The notes under the pieces: generated by a model
Seen by the model: the letters and a program-made list of their open reading frames with translations, nothing else
Databases searched by the model: none
What the model was told of the DNA's origin: nothing
Shown: piece after piece, positions 10,924 to 20,971 of the stretch
Layout of the letters: each line of letters starts with the position of its first letter
Position numbering within the stretch: position 1 is the stretch's first letter
Position numbers and translations under genes: made by a program
Source of the DNA: Hygrophila difformis
Lineage: Eukaryota > Streptophyta > Magnoliopsida > Lamiales > Acanthaceae
Direction of reading: 5' to 3'
Length of the DNA stretch: 64,000 nt
Assembly: GCA_030278955.1 (NCBI GenBank)
Contig: JAOANR010000005.1
Span: 28,201,849-28,265,848 of the forward strand

Positions 10924-11790
10924 CCAATACCAATTATAAGACTAAATTCCACACAAAACTCAAGCAGAAATACGTAAGGGACATCAATATAGACTTCCAA
11001 CGTGAATATGCCATAAGAACATCAAATCCTATTGTTCGCTAAGACAAACCGGAAGGTAATCTGGACAAAGGATATGCTTAAACTAATTCCAAGACCTTTG
11101 TGGCATTTCGCCGAACACGTTATGTGCGCAATAAACCAAAATCTAAGTTACTAACAAACACATGGAAGTCGCCCACAAAATGAAACGATCGCTCAAATAA
11201 CAACACATCATTCCCTTACGGCACCAAACAACAAAGAAACGAGCTAATAATCACACCCCAATAACAACCAAACATCAAAAACTTCATAGTCTTCCTAAAG
11301 AATTAAATCCAACAAGAATTTGCCAAAAACATAAACACATGGTGGCACAAATACAAGCAAGGCAACAAGGGTAACATCAACTATCACATATGATTGCTAA
11401 TTTGCACTAATCAAGCCTAAAACTAACTAATCCCCAAAATTTTTCCAAAACCCTAGAATCCAAGACATGTCACAAAATCGAACACATCATGGCATATAAA
11501 CTGAAATTAGTAAGTGGGTTTAGTAGATTCATACCTTGGTAAGTGAAATTGAAGCCGAAATCAAGCGAACGGGAAGATAAGTCGCCGGATTTAGAGAGAA
11601 TTGGGGATGTGGTCTCGAATGGGAAATGGGGGAAGTGGCTCGTGCGGAGCGCGAGCCCTATTTTCTCGAACAGAAGCAGCCGCGCGCTGAGGCATCATAC
11701 CGCGCGGGTCACAGAGGGAGTTTTATTTTTTTTTCGATTTTGCTTAATCTCTTTTACTTTACACCACTCACTTAACCCGAGCATACATTG
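10924..11790 (-). other. Putative intron and 5' exon of the antisense gene
   Basis: On the minus strand, 11790-11535 looks like a 5' UTR exon: GC-rich in its upstream part and ending in the donor-like ACCAAG|GTATGA. The stretch 11534-10925 is AT-rich and ends in TTTGCAG, a good acceptor. None of it matches gag or pol of A or C. Inference from splice-like signals only. Confidence 0.4.
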
Positions 11791-11796
11791 ATAATG

Positions 11797-12265
11797 AGGT
11801 ACGACGACATGGGGTATCACCCGACATTATTCCTTACAAGGACAGCTGAATTGCCTCGCATTTTCTTTTTGCAAGGCTACAGAAAACCCTCGGGACGAAA
11901 ATACTAGGGACCATAAGAAATCCTGTAAAGAGTGGGAAATCGCTTGTTGACTAGCATTACCACCACAATTTGCTCGTGTTCACGCTGTATTCCACGTCTT
12001 CCGATTGAAGAAGTATGTGCACGATCCGACCCATGTGCTCCAACCGGAAGAAATTGAATTTGAGGATGACTTGAGTTACGAGGAAGTTCCGGTGCGAATA
12101 CTTGACACGAAGGAGAGAGTAACGAGGAATAAGACCGTGAGAATGGTCAAGGTCCTTTGGTCCAACCACGAGACGGAGACGGCAATGTGGGAGTTGGAGG
12201 CCGACATGAAACAACGTTACCCTACCCTCTTCCAAGATAAACCGGCCACAGTTATGGGGACATAA
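11797..12265 (+). pseudogene. Element B pol remnant: integrase scraps and chromodomain
   Basis: At 11797-11880 the text gtacgacgacatggggtat and the following bases match the integrase core of A and C but are full of indels. After a deletion, 11935-12000 matches the integrase C-terminus. From 12005 the frame is clean: [19 protein letters not shown] then a chromodomain ([19 protein letters not shown] ... [18 protein letters not shown]) ending VMGT. A chromodomain at the integrase end defines chromoviruses; it targets insertion by reading histone marks. The preserved end next to the polypurine tract suggests replication signals were kept while the enzymes were lost. Confidence 0.8.
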
Positions 12266-12269
12266 CTGT
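12248..12269 (+). other. Pre-PPT hairpin of B
   Basis: A 9-bp stem (core CAGTTATG / CATAACTG) with loop GGGA, overlapping the pol stop codon and lying just before the polypurine tract. Confidence 0.7.
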
Positions 12270-12273
12270 ATTA

Positions 12274-12288
12274 TTAAGGGGGGGAGGA
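12274..12288 (+). promoter_or_regulatory. Element B polypurine tract
   Basis: Purine-rich taaggggggggagga directly before the 3' LTR start (TGTAACACCC at 12289). It primes plus-strand DNA synthesis. Confidence 0.85.
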
Positions 12289-12326
12289 TGTAACACCCGT
12301 GAAAAACAAATTCAAATTGTTTTGAA

Positions 12327-12362
12327 CTACGTCATGACTTGATCCCTTCACAGGGTACGTAG
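12327..12362 (+). other. Nested stem-loop CTACGT...ACGTAG (B 3' LTR)
   Basis: Outer stem CTACGT / ACGTAG, inner stem CCCT / AGGG with loop TCAC. Same structure as at 63696-63731. Confidence 0.65.
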
Positions 12363-14148
12363 GCAGCTTGGAACTAAATTCTAAGTTCAGTCACAAATTA
12401 AATCACAAGATCAATCACTAAAACGTTAGGAGGAATTGGAACTAATTTAACTTGACTAATTAGGGTGCGGAAATGTTACGAGCGTTAAGCCCGAACTCGT
12501 AACAAGTTTAAGGTAAAGATTTCGAACCAGAAACGACCCGAGGAGTCGAGCCAACATGTAGGGGATAGAAAACCGATAGAGGAAAAGAGGAAAAGACCCG
12601 ACGAACCACGCGAACCGCCGAACCGGCCGGTCCGGCCGGCCCGCGCTCGCCGCGCGGCCACCGCGCGGAAGGTGGAGACGCGTCTCCAGGACTGGTCGCG
12701 CGTGCTCCGCACGGGCAAAGCTATAGGTGCGCGTCACCAGCGCGCCAGAGGTGCAGAAGGTGTAAACTTTCCTTCTATGGCGATTTTCTTGCCAAAAATC
12801 CGTCCCCTAACGAGGGCAAGCGGATCAAGGCTTTTGGAAAGGCCATAATATCAGTATTGGGCGCCCCCTACCCCTTATTTTCAGAAAACAAACCCTAGAA
12901 ACTCTTATTCTTCCTCTCCAAGTTCAAAACTCCTTCGACTCCACTTTCTGGCGAGTATTCCGGCGAGGACGAGGCAAACGGACGAAGCCTCTATCCTCTA
13001 GAACCTTGGTAAGAAGTATTACAGTGTTTAAGTCGTCCATAAGTTTTAAAAACTCGAATTCTAACCTCCTTTCCTTTGCCACGATTTCACATCAGGGGAC
13101 GAACAAAAAGCGATCGGAGAGTTGGCCATTCGTAGCGACCTTAGGACGTCCGGAAATCCCTTACAGCGACCCTATCCTTTAACTAAGTAAGTTAAGACCT
13201 TACTCACCAATATTTGTGGTTTATTGTTGTCTAAAACTTAAGATCTAGACCCGTAACAAAAATCGGTTTTCAAAAACCCTATTTTCGTCCAATTTCATAA
13301 ACTCGCCTAAAACTCGACCTTCGGGAATTCAAACCGAAAACTTTTCAACATAGATTTTGTTCCTAAGACTCTAATCTACCTTGTGCCCAAATTTCAGCCA
13401 TTGACATAAAGATTTGCTATCCCAAATCGCACCGTAAAGTTTCTGTCACAAAACCGAACGTTTAAATTTTTGACAGATTATTTGACTCGACTTGATGCAT
13501 GTTTTTCACCCATTTTTAGAATGATTCAACTTTGCATTTCTAAACAAAAGTTGTAAATAATTGTGTCTAGATTATGTATATAAAATTTCATGAATTTTTA
13601 GTTCATTTGATATGTCAAACGGACGATCTTCAGAACCTGTTTTGAACCATCTTTTGAGTCCGCGCGTATACAGCGTGTTGTGGTCGATTTTTGAGCATCT
13701 AAAATTCATTATTTCCAAAATCTTAAAACATGAAAGTTGTTCAATAAGGTGTTGTGTACATCCTGTAAAAATTTCGGATCAATTGGCTTTGAAATGAATT
13801 TTTAATCGGCGTTGCACGTAACTGTGTCAGAATTGGTTTTTAGGACAGAAATCATCTTTTGCAAAGAACTCGAAATTTGACTCACTTTGAAACCTTATTT
13901 CCAAAAACTTAAAACATGAAAGTTGTTCGTGTGTGTGTTTTTGAGCTACTGTGTAAATTTTAGAATTTTTGTTGTAAAGATGAATTTTTAATTAAGAAAG
14001 GCGTAAACTGCATCGAATCGGATTTTTCGAACTTGAGAAAACTCAAACTACGAAACGCGATATCGAATATTTTGGTAACGTTGAAATACGAACTTTCGAA
14101 AAATCTCATTCACTAGACTGAGCCGATCTTCATGCTATCATTATCTTT

Positions 14149-14332
14149 GAGATTGCCTCGTTAGTGGTCTCCTTACTATCTGAGATTGCCTCGTTAGTGA
14201 TCTCGCGCGCTGTATTTTGGATCGCCTCGTTAGTGGTCCTACTATCTTTGAGACTGCCTCGTCAGTGGTCTCCCATTATTTGGACTGCCTCGTTAGTGGT
14301 CCTACGTTTGAGATTGCCTCATTAGTGATCTC
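14149..14332 (+). repeat. Mini-hairpin array (B 3' LTR)
   Basis: Six units with the loop TGCCTCGTTAGTG or close variants, equivalent to 7098-7281. The first unit pairs GAGAT with GTCTC through a wobble. Confidence 0.75.
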
Positions 14333-14636
14333 CCGGTATGGTGTCCTCTTCTTAGTTTGCGGCATAAAATATAAAAGACTTGTGTGAGTGTTTAATTATC
14401 CTTAAATCTTATTTACCATGTTTTTAAATTATGCATTTAAATTACGTTCTTAAATTATGCTTTTCAATTACGCTTTTAAATAAAGTCCTCTAATTATGTA
14501 TTCTCGCCTTGAATAAATTAATCATATTTTTCCGCTGCGAATAAAATATGAATTTTTAAATTAATGCATGAAAAGTGTAATCTTTAGTTAAAACGCATGT
14601 AACCCCTTAAATTGTTTAACTAAGGATTAACTTACT

Positions 14637-14654
14637 CGGTATATTTTTATACTG
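14637..14654 (+). other. Conserved LTR hairpin (B 3' LTR)
   Basis: Stem CGGTATA / TATACTG, loop TTTT, upstream of an acceptor-like TTTTACAG. Confidence 0.65.
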
Positions 14655-15024
14655 ATAAACCGTTGTCATTTTTCTTTTACAGAGTATGTCGACTGACGCA
14701 TGCACTTGCACTTGGGGGAAAACATTATTGAACATTTTTAATTTCTGCATCGTACTACTGTTTTACCGGGTCTGTTAAACCTGAGGTTCTGGCCGTGTTG
14801 GCCGTGATTTCTTTTCCGCTGCATTTACTTTATTTCGTGCATGATGATTATTACTCTCGAATTTTGAATTAAGTATTAATTTCCGGACTCAATCTTGAAA
14901 TGTTTTTAAATCTTTTACGTACCCATAAGCCTTGCATTTCCTTAGTGAGCTCGGGAAGCCGTGTCTTGCTAGGGAGATGTGGCGGTGACATCCCGGCCTG
15001 GGTTATCAAATCCGGGGTGTTACA

Positions 15025-15220
15025 TAAATTTTGGCCCAATATAGAAGCCCAACCTTTTTATTACTATTATCCATGGTATGAATTTATTTTTAAAACACAT
15101 GGATAAAATTAAATTTTATTGGGGGGATTGCATATGCATACTTGCATGTAGACTTAAATTTTTGCATCTCCTAACTCTACACTTGACATGTTCTAATCCT
15201 AACCTACTTGTTGACACTAG
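15025..15220 (+). other. Element A leader, second part
   Basis: Begins with taaat, the right target duplication of B, then continues A's leader up to the ATG at 15221. No other feature is seen. Confidence 0.8.
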
Positions 15221-15616
15221 ATGGCCGAACCAAATGCGAATAAGGTGAACCTTATGATGAAATTAGCCAATGCCTATCTCGAATCTCAACAACATATAAA
15301 TTATTTCAAGACGCACGTAGGACAGCTAGAAGCTAACATGACCCATCTGGGACACCTTAGGGAAGCTGATAATCATGACATAACCCAACTCAAGGCCCAA
15401 GTCGCCGAACTTCAAGCCCAAGTGCTGGCACTCCAAAACAAGAACGATAACCTAGAAGAACAAGTAGAGAACTTGGGGTGGGAACTGACCAACCTAGCTG
15501 ATGACTTATTTCCTCATAGCCCTGAACCCACTTCCGATGCTGGGCCATCCAGCCCGATCGACATATCCAGCGACGAGGACGATCCCATTGAGGATGCACC
15601 TACCTATTCAGTCTAG
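15221..15616 (+). CDS. Accessory coiled-coil ORF of A with SIM-like tail
   Basis: An intact 131-residue frame upstream of gag. The N-terminus (MAEPNANKVNLMMKLANAY) is conserved in B. Residues about 30-92 form a heptad-like coiled coil (ITQLKAQVAELQAQVLALQ, then NLEEQVENLGWELTNLADD). Residues 112-121, PIDISSDEDD, resemble a SUMO-interacting motif: a short hydrophobic strand followed by Ser and acids. There is no zinc knuckle or other Gag feature, so it is a separate protein. The frame is intact although A's pol is ruined. A separate ORF before gag is unusual for this lineage. Binding to SUMO or to itself is inference. Confidence 0.7.
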   Translation: MAEPNANKVNLMMKLANAYLESQQHINYFKTHVGQLEANMTHLGHLREADNHDITQLKAQVAELQAQVLALQNKNDNLEEQVENLGWELTNLADDLFPHSPEPTSDAGPSSPIDISSDEDDPIEDAPTYSV

Positions 15617-15899
15617 ACTTAGAGATATATATTGATGCACCATAGCTATTAGTACTATTCCTATTTATTACTAATACTACTATTTCATTATTATGATTGT
15701 ACCCGAGGAAAGTTTTCTACTAAGCAATAAAAATTTCGAGCATTTATAAATTACACAAGTATATTTAAATTACTAGTTATATTTTATTTTTCAATGCCTT
15801 GATGAGACTCAATCAAACAAACATACAAGGTATTTGTTAAATTAAATAAATAGATAACATATAAGAATATATAATAAAGAGATAATGATCAAACAAGGG

Positions 15900-15950
15900 T
15901 ACCCTAAACCCTGGAAACCCTAAACCCTAAAAACCCTAAACCCTTGAACG
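15900..15950 (+). repeat. Telomere-like CCCTAAA words in A
   Basis: Runs such as aaaccctaaaccctaaaaac, close to the plant telomere repeat CCCTAAA, at the same position as in B. They are short and imperfect. Confidence 0.6.
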
Positions 15951-15962
15951 AAAAAAAAATCA

Positions 15963-15978
15963 GAACAGTTCGCTGTTC
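15963..15978 (+). other. A-tract-flanked hairpin before gag (A)
   Basis: Stem GAACAG / CTGTTC with a TTCG tetraloop, lying between two A-runs. C has ACGGACAG / CTGTCCGT at the same place. Confidence 0.55.
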
Positions 15979-16172
15979 CCCAAAAAAAAAACAAGTAGTA
16001 AACACCTCCCAATGACAATGAATAATACATTAAACTCCAAACAACTTCCCCTAACACCGTTCCAATCCACTGGAACCTGTTAGTACCACTCTTTTATTTA
16101 TTAAATTACTTTACAAGTATTACATCATACTTTTACAAAAAAAACAATCTAACCTCTTGTGCTTGCAACAGA

Positions 16173-17411
16173 ATGACACCGAGAGGCAGACCACGCAACG
16201 AGCCCATCTCACCAAATACCAACGAGGCCTCGAGACAACCCGACTTGCCAAACCCAAATGAGGGTGTTCACGCTCAAGAAGAGCCGGCAACCCCTGAACC
16301 AAACAACATAGGCGACCGCCTACGCACTTTAGAGGAGGTTCTCATCGCGCTAGGGAATGCACAGGTGAACCAGGGCCAAGCGGCTGCGGTGCCTCCACCG
16401 CAAGCTCGCATTAATTACCTGGCCATGGTAAACCAATATCACCCGTCACACTATGCAGGTGAAGAGGACCCTGCAAGGTTAGAAGAGTGGGTGAGAACGT
16501 TTGACAAGTTGTTGAACACAGTCAAGTGCCCAAATAGGGAAAAGGTGCACGTAGCCTCGTATTACCTAGGAGGCGAGGTTGATGACTGGTGGCAAGCCAC
16601 TCAAGGAAAGTTAGGAGAAGAGGATGAACCCTACTCTTGGGATGAGTTTATCGAACTGCTGCGAGATCGCTTTTATCCCTTAACCACTAAGGCCTCGATG
16701 TACGAGGAGTTCCTAGGGGGACAAACCGTGCAGGAGTACTACGCACGATTTAAGGAACTGGTGCGTTTCGCACCACGACTAGTGCCTACTGACGCTGAAA
16801 AGGCCCAAAAGTTTGAAATGGGGTTAATCTTGGCCATCCGGGAAGAGATCACAGGAGTTCACTACCCTGATCTGCAGGTAGTCTATGATCGTGCAGTGGC
16901 AGTGGCACGCATGCAACAGCTGAAGAGGAGAGTGAGCGGGGAGCCCAGTCGTGGTCCCCAGGACAAGAAGGTTAGAGACAACCGGAACGAGAACAATGCA
17001 AGGAGGAATGACTACCGGGGAGGACCCAATAGACCCCAGCAGGTAAACAATGGAGGGAATAATGGGAGGAACGATAACCGAGAAGGCTTCATACCGTCAT
17101 GCCCGAGGTGCGGCAGACCTCACTTAGCGAGGGCCTGCCCACAACAGGGTGCATGTTTCCGATGCGGTCGGATGGAACATCAGAGGCGTGATTGTCGCAC
17201 TCGCCTCGAGAACATCACTAAGAGGGATGACTTGGTTGCGGGACCAGCGCAACCTCGTAATCAAAACGGTCGGGATGGAAACAATCAGGGATTCCGACCC
17301 CCTCAAAATCCGAATCCCAACCAGAACCAGCGCCCTCCGCAGAACCCGAACCCGAACAACCAGCCAAATCAGCAGGGCAACCAGGGACCCCTATGGGGCG
17401 GCTCAATGTGA
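16173..17411 (+). pseudogene. gag: Element A gag
   Basis: Encodes the capsid and nucleocapsid polyprotein. The capsid part contains HYAGEEDPARLEEWVRTFD and a VQEYYARFKELVRFAPRLVP block typical of plant Ty3 Gag. Two zinc knuckles follow: CPRCGRPHLARAC (CX2CX3HX4C) and CFRCGRMEHQRRDC (CX2CX4HX4C). An Asn/Pro/Gln-rich linker leads toward pol. Against C, four residues are missing at YEEFLGGQ, and a one-base shift near the end puts gag out of frame with protease, so it stops at 17411. Start chosen at MTPRGRPR; C uses the related MAPRGRG. Confidence 0.85.
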
Positions 17412-20400
17412 TAAACCAAGCCGACGTGCCTGAGCAAGGTGACGTGATGGCAGGTACGTTTCACGTTTTAAGCGTACCTCTTAAAGTTCTGTTTGACTCA
17501 AGAGCAAGTTGTTCTATTTTATCAACACGAGTTTTGCCTGAACTAGATCTACCTAAGTGCGAGATAATTAGTTTAGGAATTCAACTACCTTTAGGAGAAG
17601 TAGTATCATGCTCTAAACGTTATAACGAAATTCCTATAGTTATCAAGAACGTAGAATTCTTCGTGAACTTGGTAGAATTTAACTTAAAGGACTTCGACGT
17701 TATACTAGGGATGGATTGGTTGGCCCAGTATAAAGCGGTGATTGAATGTGAGAAGCAGAAAATCACCCTGTCGAAAAGTAGATGAAGGAGGGTCATCTTT
17801 TACTCTCAACCCCCTGAGAGGCGTAACAAGATCGTTAACGCTCTCAAGTTATGTAGCTTAATGCGTAAGGGATACGCGTTGTATGCATGTTGCGTTCACA
17901 ACCTTGAGGCGAAAGAGGACAAGGTTGACAATATCCCAGTGGTAAGAGAATACCCGGATGTGTTTCCCGAAGACATCCCAGGTATGCCACCTGAGAGAGA
18001 TCTTGAATTCACCATAGATCTCATTCCGGGAACAGAACCTGTTTCCAAGGCTCCTTACCGCATGGCGCCACTGGAGATGAAAGAGTTGAAGGAGCAACTC
18101 GAAGAATTGCTGGAGAAAGGATATATAAGACCAAGTACGTCCCGTGGGGAGCACCGGTCTTATTCGTTAAGAAGAAAGACGGAGGACTACGTCTTTGCAT
18201 CGACTATAGAGGACTCAACCAAGTGACCGTTAAGAACAAGTATCCATTAGCGAGGATTGAGGACTTATTTTATCAACTGAAGGGAGCTTCAGTGTTCTTG
18301 AAGATCGACTTGTGACTGGCTATTATCAACTGAGGATCGCCGAGAAGGATATACCGAAGACAGCGTTTCGAACTCGGTATGGGCATTACGAGTTCACAGT
18401 GTTATCCTTTGGATTAACAAATGCGCCGGCAATGTTCATGAACCTCATGAACAATGTCTTTAGAGAGTTGTTAGATCAGTGCGTCGTAGTACTCATCGAC
18501 GACATCCTGATCTACTCGAAGAGCGAGGAAGAGCATTCCCAACATTTGCATCAAGTGTTAGGGATCTTGCGCAAGAACTAACTCTATGGGAAGTTGTCTA
18601 AATGCAAATTTTGGTTGAAGGAAGTAGCATTCCTTGGACACATAGTAACCGCTAATGGAGTTTCAGTAGACCCGGCAAAGGTTTCGGCGATAACCGAGTG
18701 GGTATCGCTGATGAGTCCAACTGAAATAAGGAGTTTCCTTGGTCTAGCTGGGTATTATAGGCGATTTGTGAAAGATTTTTTTCTCAAAAATCGCACGTCC
18801 CTTAATCAACTACTGAAAAAGGGAGTGAAATACGAGTTGACTAGTGAGTGTGAGTCCGCGTTTCAAGAAATAAAGAAACGACTCACCACTACACCCGTGT
18901 TAGCACTGCCATCGGAGGATGGTGATTTCGAGGTTTACAGTGACGCTTCCAAGGAAGGTCTAGGATGCGTCTTAATGCAAGACTCGAGAGTCATCGCATA
19001 CGCATCGCTTCAATTGAAACCTCATGAGGCGAACTATCCGACACACGACTTGGAGTTGGCGGCAGTCGTATTCGCTATGAAGATATGGAGACATTATCTC
19101 TATTGGCGAAAGTGTCGAATGTTCACTGACCACAAGAGCCTCAAGTACATATTCACTCAGAAGAAGTTGAATTTAAGGCAAAGGAGATGGTTGGAACTAA
19201 TAAAGGACTACGATCTCGAAATTGCGTATCATGAAGGAAAGGCCAACGTGGTAGCCGATGCCCTAAGTCGGAAGACCAAGCATGTGGCGAACTCGCTGGT
19301 AATTCTGCCGGCATTATATAAGGACTTGGCGAGATTGAGCTTAGAGCTGGTGCACCCAGGCACCGTGAGACAAGTGCTCAACGCCATGGTGGTCGAATCG
19401 ACCATATTTGACGAGATCAAACTCGCCCAACCGAGTGACGAGAAGTTGAGAAGGGTTAAAGAGAGCATTGCCGATGGGAAGGCGATAGGATTTGCTGTCC
19501 ATGAGGATGGAAGCATTCGTTTCAAGGGAAGGTGGTGCGTACCCCAAGATGTGGGGAATTGAAACAAAGATTGATGGAGGAAGGTCACAACACGCCATAT
19601 TCGGTTCACCCCGGAGGTGACAAGCTTTACAAGGACCCGAAGAAGAATTACTTGTGGCCGAATATGAAAAGAGAAGTAGCGGAGTTTGTGGCGAGATGTC
19701 AAACGTGCCAAAAGGTCAAAGCCGTGCGACGAAAACCCCTAGGATTGATGCAACCATTGGAAATCCCGAGTTGGAAATGGGATAGTATCTCGATGGATTT
19801 TGTCTCAGGATTACCGCGATCACCTAAAGGGATAAATAAGATATGGGTGATTGTCGATAGGCTAACAAAGACGGCCATATTCATTCCAATGAAGGACACT
19901 TAGATTAATGGACCAATTAGCCAGAGCATATATCGACAATGTGGTACGACGACATGGGGTACCACGTGATATCATTTTCGATAGAGACAGTAGATTCGTC
20001 TCTCACTTTTGGACTACATTGCAAGAAGCAGTCGGTACGCAAATCAAGATGAGTACCGCATTCCACCCAATGACGGATGGACAAACGGAGAGGACGATCC
20101 AAACATTGAAAGACATGCTAAGAGCGTGCGTCCTAGAGTTTAAGGGTAGTTGGGAAAATCACTTGCCATTAATTGAATTTTCCTATAACAATAGCTACCA
20201 TGCTAGCATTGGCATGGCACCGTTCAAAGCACTGTACGGGCGGAAGTGCCGAAGTCCGTTAAGTTGGGTAGAGAATGATAAGGCAGTGGTAGTAGGACCA
20301 CAACTTGTTGAGGATATGGCTCAACAAATTAAGATCATTCAAGGAAAGATGAAGGCGGCACAAGACCGATAGAAGAGTTATGCCGATGTGAGACGGCAAG

Positions 20401-20471
20401 ACCTAGAATTTCAAGTTGGAGATAAGGTCATGCTAAAGATATCACCGATGATGGGGATGGGGGATATGATG
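17393..20471 (+). pseudogene. pol: Element A pol, multiply broken, runs into gap
   Basis: Order: protease, reverse transcriptase, RNase H, integrase. The protease site reads VLFDSRASCSI where C has DSGAS, so the active-site Gly is lost. RT has [10 protein letters not shown] and RNase H has [17 protein letters not shown]. Integrase has the zinc motif up to CQTCQKVKA and the core Asp, Asp, Glu residues ([22 protein letters not shown]). Lesions: stop near 17783, frameshift near 18140, frameshift and stop near 18312, stop at 18580, frameshift near 19550, stop near 19900 and stop near 20371. The chromodomain and 3' end fall in the gap. It is not functional. Confidence 0.88.
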
Positions 20472-20971
20472 NNNNNNNNNNNNNNNNNNNNNNNNNNNNN
20501 NNNNNNNNNNNNNNNNNNNNNNNNNNNNNNNNNNNNNNNNNNNNNNNNNNNNNNNNNNNNNNNNNNNNNNNNNNNNNNNNNNNNNNNNNNNNNNNNNNNN
20601 NNNNNNNNNNNNNNNNNNNNNNNNNNNNNNNNNNNNNNNNNNNNNNNNNNNNNNNNNNNNNNNNNNNNNNNNNNNNNNNNNNNNNNNNNNNNNNNNNNNN
20701 NNNNNNNNNNNNNNNNNNNNNNNNNNNNNNNNNNNNNNNNNNNNNNNNNNNNNNNNNNNNNNNNNNNNNNNNNNNNNNNNNNNNNNNNNNNNNNNNNNNN
20801 NNNNNNNNNNNNNNNNNNNNNNNNNNNNNNNNNNNNNNNNNNNNNNNNNNNNNNNNNNNNNNNNNNNNNNNNNNNNNNNNNNNNNNNNNNNNNNNNNNNN
20901 NNNNNNNNNNNNNNNNNNNNNNNNNNNNNNNNNNNNNNNNNNNNNNNNNNNNNNNNNNNNNNNNNNNNNNN
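20472..20971. other. Assembly gap of exactly 500 N
   Basis: Unknown bases. The round length suggests a placeholder, as scaffolding tools insert, rather than a measured distance. It hides the 3' end of A and the start of C's 5' LTR. The last bases before it (gatggggatgggggatatga) are repetitive compared with C and may be a poor contig end. Confidence 0.95.

Larger units (their letters stand above)
5217..15024 (+). mobile_element. Element B: chimeric non-autonomous Tekay-like element
   Basis: Inserted in the leader of A. Both flanks read taaat (5212-5216 and 15025-15029), a 5-bp target duplication, and A's leader resumes directly after it. It has two LTRs, a damaged coiled-coil ORF, an antisense gene where gag and most of pol should be, then scraps of integrase, a chromodomain and a polypurine tract. 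It lacks protease, reverse transcriptase and RNase H, so it would need these from another copy. The LTR-internal junction at 7967 has lost the LTR terminus and most of the primer binding site. Confidence 0.9.
12289..15024 (+). repeat. Element B 3' LTR (2736 bp)
   Basis: Same order of parts as the 5' LTR: nested stem-loop 12327-12362, CpG-rich box about 12620-12668, donor-like sites, degenerate repeats, mini-hairpin array 14149-14332, conserved hairpin 14637-14654, acceptor-like TTTTACAG, and the end ccggggtgttaca at 15024. The right target duplication taaat follows. Differences from the 5' LTR are scattered point changes and small indels. Confidence 0.92.
15617..16172 (+). other. Spacer between coiled-coil ORF and gag in A
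   Basis: Holds telomere-like CCCTAAA words (about 15900-15950), an A-tract-flanked hairpin (15963-15978) and AT-rich sequence. The layout matches B (8715-9290) and, in part, C (23073-23392). No gene is seen. Confidence 0.7.
2332..20471 (+). mobile_element. Element A: Tekay-like chromovirus, incomplete
   Basis: A Ty3/gypsy element on the plus strand: 5' LTR 2332-5003, primer binding site 5007-5018, leader, then interrupted by element B at 5217. It resumes after B at 15025 with the same leader text (ttggcccaatatag), a coiled-coil ORF, gag and pol. Pol runs into the 500-N gap at 20472. No 3' LTR of A is visible; the sequence after the gap is the LTR of element C. Pol carries many stops and frameshifts, so A is an old, inactive copy. 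Confidence 0.85.

Noticed and set aside
15900..15950. Interstitial telomere array
   Set aside because: Too short and imperfect, and present at the matching place in element B, so it belongs to the element.
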